DNA of 64,000 bases from Paenibacillus mucilaginosus 3016 (GTDB lineage Bacteria; Bacillota; Bacilli; Paenibacillales; NBRC-103111): contig NC_016935.1 of the NCBI RefSeq assembly GCF_000250655.1, positions 5,412,001-5,476,000 of the forward strand, in the 5' to 3' direction. How positions within the stretch are numbered: position 1 is the first letter of the stretch; each line of letters begins with the position of its first letter. A program made the translations under genes and the position numbers. Below are positions 36,701 through 48,166 of this stretch, piece after piece. The notes under the pieces are model-generated. The model saw only the letters and a list, made by a program, of their open reading frames with translations. It made no database searches and had not been told where the DNA came from.

Positions 36701-39700
36701 GTTGTAATGATGCATGGCCTCATGGCCCTGCTCGAAGAACCAGCCGAGCACCGGCGTAAGCGGCACTTCGCCCGCCACTTCCCCCTGCTCCGCGAGGGTC
36801 ACGGCCGCCTTCAGTCTGCCGCTGAGCTGGGCGATGGTCGGATACTGGAACAGGTCCTTCATCTCCAGACGGTAGCCTGCCTGCAGGACACGGGATGAGA
36901 CCTGCAGCGACTTGATCGAGTCGCCGCCCAGCTCGAAGAACGAATCCTGGATGCCGATCTCCCGGACGCCCAGTACCGCCTGCCATACGCCGGCAAGCAT
37001 TTCTTCGGCGCTATTGCGCGGAGGCACGAAGTCCGATCCCCTGCCCGTTTCCGCCGCCGGCTCGGGCAGCGCTTTGCGGTCGATCTTGCCGTTCGGCGTC
37101 AGAGGCAGGCGCTCCAGCCGCAGGAGCCGGGCCGGCACCATGTGGGACGGCAGCGACTGCGCCAGGTAGCTCTTCAGCTCCCCAAGGTCCAGCGCTTCGC
37201 CGGAGGCCGCATAGCCGCACAGGTACTTCTGGCCGCGCCCGTCGGTCCGGTCCACAACCACCGCTTGACGCACGCCGCCGAAGCGCAGCATCACGGTCTC
37301 GATCTCGCCGAGCTCAATGCGGTAGCCCCGGATCTTGACCTGGTGGTCGATCCGGCCGATGAAATCCACGTGACCGTCCGCCATCCAGCGGGCCGAGTCG
37401 CCGGTGCGGTAGAGCTTCTCGCCGGGGACGTACGGGTTGTCAACGAACTTCTCCGCCGTCAGGTCCGGACGGTTCAGGTAGCCCCGCGCCACGCCCGGTC
37501 CGCCGATGCACAGCTCGCCGGCCACGCCGACCGGTACCGGCTTCAGCCCGCTGCCCAGAATATAGAAGCGTGCGTTGAGATAGGCCCGGCCGATCGGCAC
37601 ATTGCCCGCTTCCGGCAGCTTCTCCAGCGGTTCGTCATAGAAGCTGGAGTCGATTGCCGCTTCAGTGACGCCGTACGCGTTGATGATGCGGATCTGCGAG
37701 CCGAAGCGCTCCTGCAGGGCGCGGTAATCCCGTACGCCGCAGGAATCCGACGAAGTGATGAGCAGCCGCAGCGACGACATGTCGAGTCCGGCGGCCGCCG
37801 CATGCTCCATGAACGGGATGATGAGCGCCGGCGTCGACTCGAAGATCGTAATCTGACGTCCGTGAATCCAGCCGTAGAGCCGCTCGGGATCGATACGGTC
37901 CTCCTTCGGGCAGATGAACATCGTGCCGCCGTTGATCAACGTACGAGCCATATCGCCCGTGAATACGTCAAACGAGAAGCTCGCCAGCTGCAGGAGCCGA
38001 ACAGGGAACTCCGCCAGCCTGTACTCCCTGCGGTAAGCGAGGGCGGTGTTGACGAGGCTGCGGTGCTCGATCATGACGCCCTTCGGACGGCCCGTCGTAC
38101 CCGAGGTGTAGATGACGTAAGCGAGGTCACCCGGCTCGTTGATATTGGCTGCAACCTGATCTTCGGCGCCGGCATACAGCGAGGGGTCGTCCAGACAGAG
38201 CACATGCTTCGGCCCTGGGCCGCCGTCTCCGTCAGCAGCAACATCATACAAGCCGTTCTGCGTCAGCAGCACCTCTGCCCCGCTGTCTTCGAGCATGAAG
38301 GCGATGCGCTCCGCCGGATAATCCGGGTCGAGCGGCACATACGCCCCGCCGGCCTTCCAGACGGCAAGCACGCCGACAAGCAGCTCCACGCTGCGGTCCG
38401 CCAGGATGCCGACCAGCCGCTCGCGACCGATGCCGCACTCCCGCAGCTTCGCCGCGAGCGCATTCGACCGTACATCGAGCTCCCGGTAGGTCAGCTCCCG
38501 GACGGCGTCCGCCACGGCCGGGTGGTCCGGCGTCAACCGGACCTGCTCCTCGAACAGCACATGGAACGGCACATCCAAGGCATCCGGTGCGCCGGTTCCG
38601 CTGAAGGCTTCGAGCAGGTCTCTTTTTTCCTCTGCCGCCGTCACTTCCAGATCCGTCAGACGGCGCTGCGGATCCGCGGTAACCTGCTCGAGCACATTCA
38701 CAAGATGGCCGCCGATGCGCAGCATGTTCGCCCGGTCGTAGGCCAAGGCGTTATATTCCAGCTCCAGCCGCAGATCGTCGCCCGGAATGACGTTGAGGTT
38801 GAAATCATAGTTCGTCTGCTCATGCATGGAGATGTTGGCCAGCGTGAAGCCTTCTCCGCCGCCCTCCTGCTCCATGCGCAGCTCGACCGGGTAGTTCTCG
38901 AACACGAGAATATGGTTGATCAGATCTTGCTTCTGCGCCGTGAGCCCCTGGATTTCATAGAGCGGGTACGACTCGTAAGAGCGGGAAGCCAGTGCCTGCT
39001 CCTGCGTCCGCTTCAGCAGTTCGGCGAACGACGTGTCCGCTTCGCAGGCCACCCGCACAGGCACGGTATTGATGAAGAGACCGATCATCGTCTCCACGCC
39101 CGGCAGCTCGGCCGGACGGCCCGAGACGACGGAGCCGAAGACGACATCCTGCGCCTGGTTATACTTCTGCAGCAGCACGCCCCATGCGGCCTGCAGCAGC
39201 GTGTTGACCGTCACCTGGTGGCGGCTGGCCACCGCCTGCATCTTCGCGGTAAGCTCCGTGCCCAGGAGAACCGCTTCTTTGCGCACCTCGTAGCCTTCCG
39301 TACGGCGGATAAGATCCGACTTCGGCAGGGACGTTTCCTGCTCGTAACCTTCGAGATACTGCGCCCAGTAAGCGGCGGCCGCCCCGCTGTCCTGCTCGTC
39401 CAGCCACTTGATGTACCGGCTGTACGGACGGGCCTCCGGCAGCGCAGGCTCACGGCCTTCCAGCTCCGCGAAATACGTCTCGAACACTTCCCGGATGATC
39501 AGCGACAGGCACCAGCCATCCATAATCAGATGATGGAAGCTCCACAGGACATGGAAGCTTTCCGCGCCGGTATGCAGCAGCGTGACGCGCATCAGCGGGT
39601 CCGCTTCCAGATCGAAGCCCCTCGCCTTGTCCGCCTCTGCCGCCGCACGGACAGCCTCCTGAAGCTCCGCTTCGCCCAGTCCGCGCAGATCCGCAGTGCG

Positions 39701-42700
39701 GAATTCAGCTTTGCGGCTGCGCAGAACGGCCTGTACCGGCTGTTCCAGCCAGCCGCTGAAGAAGTTCGTACGCAGGATGCCGTGCCGTCTTACAAGCGCA
39801 TCGAGAGCGCGTTTGAACGCCTCCGGACGGAACCGGCCAAGCACGTCGAAGGAAGCCTGTTCAAAGTAGGCGCCCTCATCCCCGTGAAGAAGCGAGTGGA
39901 ACAGCATGCCCTTCTGCATCGGCGAGAGGCCGTACACATCCTCCAGCTCGCCAAGGGCGGAAATCCGCTCTTGGAGCGATAGAAGCTCTCCGAAGCTCAC
40001 GCCCTTCAGCGTGAGATCGCTCGGCGTCAGCTCTCGCTGCTCTTGCGCGCAGCAGTGTTCGACGATCCCCTGCAGACTTTCCTGCAGCAAACCGGCCAGC
40101 TCCTGCACCGTCTCGCTGCGGTACTGCCCCCGGCTGTAGCTGATCGTCAGGGTCAATGCCCCGCCGGTGATCATCCCGTTGAGATCCAAGGCAAACTTCC
40201 GCTTGCTGCGGCCGCTGACGGATGCCCCTGTGCTGTAGGGGGAGAAGCGCATCGCACTGTTATCAAGGTCCTGATCGAACTGCCCAAGGTAGTTAAAGCA
40301 GATTTCGGGCTCCATGCCCAAAAGCGTGTCCCCTTCATGTGGAGCAAGGTAGCGGAGGATCCCGTAACCGATCCCCTTGTTCGGAACGCTGCGAAGCTCT
40401 TCCTTCACTCGTTTGATGCTCGTGCCGAGGCTCTCGCCTGCCTTGATCTCCAGGACAACAGGATACTGGCTCGTAAACCAGCCTACCGTGCGGGAGATAT
40501 CCGCTTCGACGATAGCTTCACGGCCGTGCCCTTCGAGATTCACAAGCACGCGCTCCAGACCGGACCAGGAATGAAGCGCCTGACCGAGAGCCGTGAGAAG
40601 CAGATCGTTAATCTCCGTGCCGTAGGCCTGGTTGGCCTGCTTCAGTAACCGGCTCGTGAGCTCCTCCGGCCATACGACCGTAATCATGTCGCTGTCCTGC
40701 AAGAGCGCATGCTCCTGTTCCTGATCCTTCGGAAGAGGCGCCGGTTCGAGACGGGCGATCCGTTCGGCATAGGCGCGGTCCGATTCCAGAGCGGCCCCGT
40801 TCGCATACTCGCGAAGCTGACGTGCCCAAAGCTGGAAGGAATCCGTCTTCCGGGGAAGCGCAGGCTCTCCCCCTGCCAGAGCCTGATCGTAAGCCGATGC
40901 CAGATCCTCGAAGAGAATGCGCCAGGAAACCCCGTCCACCGCGAGATGGTGAATGGCCATCAGAAGGTGATCCCCATCCGCGCAGCGGAACAGACCCATG
41001 TGCAGAAGCGGGCCGTTTTCAAGGTTGATCGAGGCTTGGATCTCGTTCGCTTTCTCTTCGATGGCCTGTGCGCAGTCTTTCAGATGACGGAAGTCCAGAA
41101 CGTCCAGGCGGTACAGCTCGCCCTCTCCGGCCGCCCGGTTCCACAGCTTGCCTTCCGAAGCGCGGTACACCATCCGCAGGGCGTCGTGATGCTCTGCCAG
41201 TTTCGCAGCCGCCCGGCGGAGAGCCTCCTCATGGAAGCCTTCGGCACGGTGAACCATCAGCGCCTGGTTAAAGTGATGGCGGTCCGTCCACTCCCCCTGA
41301 AGGAACCATTCCAGAATCGGCGTACGCTCCACTTCACCCGTAACTTCCGACTGGGCTGCCGTCCGGGTAAGAAGCTCCACACGTCCAGCCAGATCGGCAA
41401 TGGTCGGGAATTGGAAAAATTCTTTCGATTCCAGCTTGTAGCCTTCCTGGAACAGGCGGGAAGACACCTGGATTGACTTGATGGAGTCCCCCCCGAGCTC
41501 GAAGAAATGATCGTGAATGCCGACCTTCCCGGCTCCGAGTACCTTCTCCCACAAGACGCAGAGCATCCGTTCCATATCCGTCCGCGGAGGGGCATAGGCA
41601 TTCCCGGACTGCACCTCCGCGCTCGGTGCCGGAAGAGCCCTCCGGTCGATCTTGCCGTTCGGCGTGAGGGGCATCTGCTCGAGCTGGACGAAGTGCGCCG
41701 GAATCATGTAGCCCGGCAGCTCCCTGGCCATGCTGCCCCGCAGCTCGCCGGCCGTGAGCGTATGCTCCGCCACAAAGTAGGCGGCCAGCTGCTTCTGGCC
41801 GGCTTCGTCGTCACGCGCGGTGACGATGCACTCCTGCACGGACGGTACCTTCATGAGCTGGGCTTCCACCTCGCCGAGCTCGATCCGGTATCCGCGGATT
41901 TTGACCTGGTGGTCGATCCGGCCCAGATACTCGATCATCCCGTTCGGCAGCCACCGGGCCAGGTCGCCCGTTCGGTACAGACGACCTCCCCGGGCAAGCG
42001 GATGCGCGATGAATTTCTCCTCCGTCAGCTCGGGACGGTTCAGGTACCCTCTGGCCAAGCCCTCGCCGGCCAGACACATCTCACCGGCCACGCCGGCGGG
42101 AAGCAGGCGAAGCTGTTCATCCAGGATAAGCACCTGGTGGTTGGCGATCGGCCTGCCAATGGATACCGGACGTCCCTCCACCCATTCGCTGCTGCAGTCC
42201 CATACCGTCGAACAGATGGAATCTTCGGTCGGTCCATAGGCGTTATAATAGGCTACCCGGTCCTTCCACTTCTGAATGAGCTCGAGGGACGGTGCGGAGC
42301 CTGCGGTGATCAGCTTCTTCAGACTCGGCATAGCGGCAGGCTCAAGATAGACGGCATACGATGGAGGCAGTGTCGCCACCGTGACCCCGTGCTCGGTAAC
42401 GAAGCGCTCGAACAGCCGCGAGTTCATGATATCCGATGAGGTTGGAACCGCCAGTGCCGCCCCGAAGAAGAGGCTCATGAGCGTCTCCCAGGTCGAAGCG
42501 TCAAAGGAGAAGCTTGCAAACTGGACAACCACATCATCTTCGGTCATGCCAAGTGATGTTTCGAAATAAGTGCGCAGATTAACAAGCCCGCGGTGTTCGA
42601 CCATAACCCCTTTGGGATTGCCGGTCGTCCCGGAGGTGTAAATGATGTAAGCGAGATCGGAAGGACCCGATACCGGCTCCGGATGGTCTCCGTCTCCTTC

Positions 42701-44506
42701 GTATAACGTCTCGCTGTCTAATGAAAGGACCGTACCGCCAAATGAAACGTTCCGCTCCAGTCCCCGGTTCACAAGCAGCAGCCCGGCTCCCGAGTCCTCC
42801 AGCATATAACGGATGCGTCCCTCGGGGTATTCGGGATCGATCGGCACATAAGCGCCCCCGGCTTTCAGCACGCCCAGCATGCCGACCACCATCTCAACCG
42901 AGCGCTCGACCATCAAGCCGACGATGGAATCCCGTCCCACGCCCCTGTCCCGCAGCGAACGTGCCAGGCTGTTGGCCCGGCGGTTGAGCTCGCGGTAGCT
43001 CAGCCTCTTCCCTTCGCAGACTACGGCCGTACGCTCCGGCACCCTCTCCGCCTGCGCTTCGATAAGCCCGTGGATCGTCTGCTCCCGTTCATATTCCGCA
43101 TGGGTGTCATTGAATTCATGCAGAATCCGTTCCTGTTCCCCGCTGCCGGTCCATGCCAGGTCCACAATTCTGGCTGTCGGCTGCGCAAGAAGCGCATCGA
43201 CCAGCGCGAGATACTGCGAGATGACCTGCCGGGCTTCCGCCTGCTCGAACAAGTGAATGCGGTAATCCATGTGCAGCACCAGACGGTCATCGTCCAGCAT
43301 ATCGACGACATGAATATCGAAGTCATTGCCTGTCGCGCCTGCAAAAGGCGTGTCGATCACATGACCGATTCCCTCCGGGTGCAGCCAGCTCATCGTCCGG
43401 TACTGCACACTCACGGCAAAGAGACGCTGCACGTCGCTGAACGAGTGAAGATCACGGAGATCCTGGATCAATTTGTTGTACGGATACCGCTGGTGACGCA
43501 GGATGGAGGACTGCTCTTTGGCCACCTGCTGCATGAAGGCCGTGATCTCCGATTCCGGCTCTACGACAGCCCGTGTAGCAACCGTACTGACGAACATACC
43601 GACCGTCTCTTTCTCCTTGCGGGTCGTCCGGTTGGCATAGGCGGTGCCGATGGCGATATCGCTGCCCCCGGTCACTTTATGCATATAGATGTAGAAAGCC
43701 GCCAGGAAGAACGTGAAGAGGGATACCTTGTGTTCCTCGCAGAACGCCTTCGCTCCCCGGTAAGCCGCCTCGGAGATTTCTGCGGTTTCCCTGATGGATT
43801 CGGTACTCAGCGTAACGGGGTTATAGACCTTCCAGCCTGTGGTTTCAGGCAGTGTCCGGAATTTCTCATTCCAATACGTCTTATCCTTCTGATACCGGTC
43901 GGAGGCTTCATAGTTCATCTCGGATTGGACGAACTCAAAATACGAAGCGTTCCATTCCGGTCTGTTCTCTTCCGGATTCCCCTCCTGCTTGCTGAAGCGC
44001 TCGTACAGCTCCGAGATCCGGTTAACCGAGAGAATCATGCCTACTCCGTCGGTCACGATATGATGCATTTTGAAACTGTACCAATATTCTTCCGGACGGA
44101 TCTTGAGAAGAACGATCTCATACAGGTCCGCCTCCACCATAGCCATGGGCCTGCGAATCTGTGCCTGCACCCATGCCTCTGCCTGTGCCGCCGCTTCTTC
44201 TTCCTGTGAAAAGTCAAGCAGTTCGAAGTCCCTCTCCAAAAATGCTTCCACATATTGATAAGGGCTGCCGTCCTTCACGGTCATCTTCATCCGGAAGGCG
44301 TCGCTGGCTTCGATCACTCCGTTGATCGCCCGTTTGAGAATGCCGAGATCCACGGATCCCGTCATTTTCACAGTTACCGTAATGGTGGACAGACTGGTGT
44401 CCGGATAGAGCTTCTCCGTATACCAGATCCGCTTCTGGGGCTGCGTCAGGGGCTGATAGTTCAAGGCAGTCGGCATAACCGTTGTGTTCTCCGATTCACG
44501 AAACAT
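21750..44506 (-). CDS. Non-ribosomal peptide synthetase, first subunit (5 modules, two apparent frameshifts)
   Basis: The initiating NRPS, about 7,580 aa if two single extra bases (near 28267 and 26840) are ignored; the length is then a whole number of codons. As sequenced it is three overlapping frames. I chose ATG 44506 (MFRESENTTV) because AGGGAG lies 9 nt upstream; GTG 44554 has no ribosome site. Layout: starter C (15-450), A-T-E; C-A-T-E; C-A-T-E; C-A-T-E; C-A-T; terminal C (7150-7570). The first C domain has HHIVTDG; since nothing precedes it, an acyl donor is inferred. It begins 51 bp after the exporter gene (stop 44558) and is presumably in the same operon. Repeated near-identical modules make this gene prone to misassembly. 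Confidence 0.93.
23120..26210 (-). other. NRPS module 5, C-A-T, unassigned bulky residue
   Basis: Condensation domain with HHIIMDGWCLSL (D-donor type, agreeing with epimerising module 4). The pocket is the same as in module 8: D-A-W-A-F-A-G-I-A (FDAACWE near 24240). The carrier has GGHSLRATT without an epimerase, so an L-residue, possibly Trp. The adenylation core is nearly identical to module 8, while the last part and the carrier are nearly identical to module 9. Confidence 0.6.
26230..30840 (-). other. NRPS module 4, C-A-T-E, predicted D-Ser, two frameshifts
   Basis: Serine pocket D-V-W-H-F-S-L-V-D (FDVSVWE near 28840). The carrier has GGDSIKSI and the epimerase has HHLAVDVVSW, with V replacing the usual G after the Asp. 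Both frameshifts of this gene fall here: one in the adenylation domain after RMYRTG (near 28267) and one in the epimerase between NDLLLAALG and LALQRWSGL (near 26840). The protein reads normally on both sides of each. Confidence 0.8.
30850..35390 (-). other. NRPS module 3, C-A-T-E, predicted D-Ile
   Basis: Pocket residues D-G-F-F-L-G-V-V-Y (FDGSTFD, MFITTALF, ILFGGE, HVYGPTESTVY), matching the bacitracin isoleucine code. The condensation domain has HHLIMDGWCMSL; the carrier GGDSIKAI is followed by an epimerase with HHLAVDGVSWRIL, EGHGRED and RTVGWFTTQFP. D-Val or D-Leu cannot be excluded. Confidence 0.78.
35400..39970 (-). other. NRPS module 2, C-A-T-E, predicted D-Dab (or Orn)
   Basis: Same D-V-G-E-I-S-A-I-D pocket as module 7 (FDVFTGD, TIFESTPAL, LLITSSDSC, INAYGVTEAAID). 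Carrier GGDSIKSL, epimerase HHAAVDGVSWRVL. The nearby diaminobutyrate aminotransferase gene favours Dab over ornithine. Confidence 0.82.
39990..44470 (-). other. NRPS module 1, starter C-A-T-E, predicted acyl-D-Phe
   Basis: The pocket D-A-W-T-I-A-A-I-C (FDASTWE near 42505, ATLPPSY, KLITAGSA, NAYGPTEDSIC) is identical to the GrsA phenylalanine pocket. Carrier GGDSIKSI, epimerase HHLAVDGVSWRIL and EGHGREA. The N-terminal condensation domain is more divergent from the other C domains here than they are from each other, and its DNA (about 43200-44500) is visibly less GC-rich than the rest, in keeping with a specialised acyl-accepting starter domain. Confidence 0.82.
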
Positions 44507-44557
44507 CGTTGTACGCTCCCTATTCTCCAAAATGTAATCTATGGGTCTTGTCACATG

Positions 44558-46342
44558 CTACGATACGGCAAGCTCAGGCGGTTTCTTCCGGAACTGCAAA
44601 TGATACAGGTCCGCATACTGGCCCTCCATGGCCAGCAGCTCCTCATGAGTCCCTTCTTCCTGCACCCTGCCCCCCGCAATGACGCAAATGCGGTCCGCAT
44701 TCTCTATCGTGCTGAGCCGGTGGGCGACGACCAAGGTCGTTCTTCCTTTCATCAGCACCTGCAGCGCCTGCTGGACTTCATGCTCCGATTCGGCGTCGAG
44801 GGCCGATGTCGCCTCGTCCAGCAGCAGAATCGGCGAGTTCTTGAGCAGCGCCCGGGCAATGGCGATCCGCTGGCGCTGGCCGCCCGACAGGTTGGCCCCC
44901 CGCTCGCCGACCGGGGTATCGTACCCCTGCGGGAGCTCGGTGATGAAGCCGTGGGCATAGGCCGCCCGTGCCGCCGCTTCCACTTCGGAATCGCTGGCAT
45001 CCGGCGAACCGAAGCGGATGTTGTCCGCGATGGTCCCTTGGAACAGCGTCGCTTCCTGAGGGACGTAAGCCATCTGCTCCCGGATCTCCTGGAGCGTACA
45101 GCTGCCGGCAGGCCGGCCGCCGAGCCAAACGGTACCGCTGTCCGGCGGATAAAAGCCGAGCAGCAGCTTCACGACCGTACTCTTGCCGCCTCCGCTTGGA
45201 CCGACCAGCGCCGTTACGGTGCCTTCGGCCAGAGACAACGACAGCTCCTTCAGCACGGGCCGATTCGCATCGTACCCGAAAGTTACATCGGTTAACTGTA
45301 AAGCAGCATCCGGCCGGACCGCCGTCTTCTCCTCGGGTGACGGCACCGCCTGCAGCGCATGGCGCTCCGATTCGACCGGTACGGCGAGCACTTCCCGAAT
45401 GCGCGTTAACCCGGCATACGAATTCTGCATCATGGCGACGGAGGTCCCCAGACTTAGGAACATCACGGCGATTCCGCTCTGCAGCTGTACGATTTGGCCC
45501 AGCACACCAAGCTCGAGTTGACCTGATGAGACCATCAGCAGACCTATGAGCAGAACGCCCCCCAGACTCAGGAACTGGATCAGGAAGTTCCCCGCTTCGA
45601 GCAGACCGGCCTGATGCCCCTGCCGGATGCCCGAGCGGCTTACCGCAGCGATCGCATCATGGCTGAGCCGTCCGGCCCGCTGCTGCAGTCCGAACAGCTT
45701 GATGACCTGCAGTCCGGCGATCAGGTCGCCGATCCGCTCCGTCAGAACCCCCATCTGCGCCTGCAGCTCGTCACTCACCCGGCGGAGGGGTGCCGAGAAG
45801 CGGGTGTTGAGCAGCACGGAGAAGCCGCCCAGCGCCAGCAGGACCAAGGCAAACCGCCAGTCGACGATGAACACCACGACCGAAGACCCGATAAACAGGA
45901 GGATTTGCGACACAATGGATTTGATATGCTCGGCATACGTCATCTCGATCGACTGGACGTCATTGGTGATCCGCGAGAGCAGATCGCCGGAGTGGCGGCT
46001 CTCGGCCGACCGGTAATCGATCCGGGCGATATGTCCGAAGAGCTCCGTACGGATCTCGCCCATCGTGATCTTGATGCACTTCAGGAACAGGTAATTGCAG
46101 ATCGGTGACAGGATACTGAGCACCCCTACCGTACCGCAGACCAGATAGACGGCCCGCTGCAGCTCCGACGGATCCCGGTGCACGGCATAGTTGAGCAGAT
46201 ACTGGATCACAAACGAGAGCAGGATGGCCAGTGCCGCACTGACGAGACTCTCGCCGATCATCCCCGCATAGTAGGTGCGGGCCCGCGGTTTCATATAGGC
46301 CATGAGCTGGCCGAATTCAGCGTACGCCTGCTTGAAGGACAC
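44558..46342 (-). CDS. ABC exporter, fused membrane and ATPase domains (MsbA/lipid-flippase type)
   Basis: A 594-residue half transporter. The N-terminal part has about six hydrophobic segments with the usual ABC exporter motif GDLLSRITNDVQSIE near residue 115. The C-terminal ATPase has Walker A GPSGGGKST, signature LSGGQRQR, Walker B ILLLDEATSALD and the H-loop AHRLSTIENADR. It overlaps the 3' end of the other exporter gene by 26 bp and stands directly before the first NRPS gene. Two half transporters in tandem suggest a heterodimer. The job inferred from context is export of the lipopeptide and self-protection of the producer; the sequence does not fix the substrate. Confidence 0.93.
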   Translation of the reverse strand: MSFKQAYAEFGQLMAYMKPRARTYYAGMIGESLVSAALAILLSFVIQYLLNYAVHRDPSELQRAVYLVCGTVGVLSILSPICNYLFLKCIKITMGEIRTELFGHIARIDYRSAESRHSGDLLSRITNDVQSIEMTYAEHIKSIVSQILLFIGSSVVVFIVDWRFALVLLALGGFSVLLNTRFSAPLRRVSDELQAQMGVLTERIGDLIAGLQVIKLFGLQQRAGRLSHDAIAAVSRSGIRQGHQAGLLEAGNFLIQFLSLGGVLLIGLLMVSSGQLELGVLGQIVQLQSGIAVMFLSLGTSVAMMQNSYAGLTRIREVLAVPVESERHALQAVPSPEEKTAVRPDAALQLTDVTFGYDANRPVLKELSLSLAEGTVTALVGPSGGGKSTVVKLLLGFYPPDSGTVWLGGRPAGSCTLQEIREQMAYVPQEATLFQGTIADNIRFGSPDASDSEVEAAARAAYAHGFITELPQGYDTPVGERGANLSGGQRQRIAIARALLKNSPILLLDEATSALDAESEHEVQQALQVLMKGRTTLVVAHRLSTIENADRICVIAGGRVQEEGTHEELLAMEGQYADLYHLQFRKKPPELAVS

Positions 46343-48166
46343 GTCCTCTCCCCCCTTCCGCGCCGGCTGTGTGCTCTGTCTCTTTCTTTTTCTCTTCCTC
46401 TGTCTCTTCCGTATGGACGTTCTGGTACATGGACAGCTTCCGGTAGGCCCCGTCCCTGCCCATCAGCTCCTCGTGCGTGCCGCTCTCGACGATCCGCCCC
46501 TGCTCCATCACCAGAATGCGGTCCGCCTGCTTGATCGTGGAGAGCCGGTGGGCGATCACGATAACGCTCCTGCCTTTCATGAGCTCTTGGATCGCCTCCT
46601 GCACCCTTGCCTCCGACTGCATGTCGAGCGCCGAGGTCGGCTCGTCGAGCAGCAGCAGCGGAGCGCCCTTGAGCAGGGCCCGGGCGATCGCGATCCGCTG
46701 CTTCTGACCGCCGGATAAGCCTCCGCCTCTCTCACCGAGGACCGTTCCGTAGCCTTCCGGCAGCCCGGCTATGAACTCGTGCGCACCGGCCGATTTGGCG
46801 GCCTCCATGATGTCCTCGAGCGTCGCACCCTCCCGGCCGGAGCCGATATTCTCGGAAACGGAAGCCGGGAACAGGTACGATTCCTGGGCGACCAGCGCCA
46901 TCCGGGATCTCAGATCCTGCAGGTTCCACGCTTCGAGCGGCCGGCCTTCGATCCGGATCGTCCCCGAATCCGGCTGGGGCTCATAGAAGCCGCACAGCAG
47001 CTTGATCAGCGTGCTTTTGCCGCTGCCGCTTCCGCCGACGACCGCGAGGGTCTCGCCTCTCTCCAGCCGGAACGAGACGTCCCGGAGGGCCGGTGTTTCC
47101 CCGTCATAGCTGAAGGTGACACGGTCGAACTCTACCGCCGGGGTGGCCGCTTCGACCGAGAGGGCTGCCGATGTGCCGTTCTCCCGCTCCGAGGGCCAGT
47201 CCAGAGCTTCGAACAGCCGCCGTGCCGCACCGGATGCTTCCTGAATCTGGGCGCTGAGCACCGGCATGAGGCTGACCGGCTGCAGTACGAAATTCAGCAG
47301 GTAGATGAAGAGCACGATGCCTCCCGCATCCAGCTCGCCCTTCTCGATCAGATGTCCGCCGTAGACGATGACAAACACGATCGGCGAAGCCAGGAACAGA
47401 ATCGCCAGGGGGCCGAGCAGCGCATACCGCTTTTCCAGCCGCAGGCTCAGGCTGACCGCTTCAGCCATCAGCGCGCTGTACTCCGGTAGAAGGCCGCCTG
47501 CATATTGAAAGCCTTGATGATCGCCAGGCCGCCGATCGCATCCTGGGCCATCGCACTCAGGCGTCCGATGCTCTCCTGAAGCTGCTCCGAGAACGACTGC
47601 ATCGGCTTCGTCAGAAGCGTCGTCAGGATCATTCCGAGCGGTAACAGCACCAGAGTGGAGAGCACAAGCTTCCAGCTCGTCATCAAGAGAATGGTGAAGG
47701 CGGCGAGGAACACAACGGGGAGATAGAACAGATTCGCAAACTGCTGGATGAAAAAGTTCTGGAGCACCGCCGTGTCGTTCGTCAGCCGGGAGACGAGGTC
47801 CCCGGTGAAGCGCCGTTCCACTTCGGATACGGGCAGCGCCGTGATCTTGGCCGACCACTCGCTCCGCAGATCCTGCAGCGCCTTCACGCTGAATCGCGCT
47901 GAAGCGTACTTGATGGCGTATCTGCAGGGCATACCGATCAGGATCATGAGGGCAATGATCGCAATAATCTCGCCCGGGGGTCCGATCGTCCCGTCGATCA
48001 TCCGCTCGATAAGCTTGCCGAGCACGATGTCGATCGCCGCCAGACCGAGGGAGGCGATGACGGTTACGGCCACCCAGAAGGAGTAAGGCCGGACATACCG
48101 GACGAGCCGCCCGAAGACGGGCTTTGGTTTAGCTTTGGGTTCGGATTTGGATTTGGGGGTGGACAA
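46317..48166 (-). CDS. ABC exporter half-transporter, frameshifted
   Basis: The first gene of the putative operon. TTG 48166 is chosen because GGGAGG lies 8-9 nt upstream, giving MSTPKSKSEPK; a frame from 48250 is open but has no ribosome site. Membrane domain first (GDLVSRLTNDTAVLQ), then ATPase with Walker A GGSGSGKST, signature LSGGQKQR, Walker B LLLLDEPTSALD. The frame is broken near 47484: reading AAFYR then EYSALM needs one added G in the CGGAG stretch. With that base the gene is 617 codons, a normal exporter length. The C-terminus ends in an unusual charged tail (EETEEEKKKETE). It is probably an intact gene with a sequencing error, pairing with the downstream half transporter. Confidence 0.85.
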
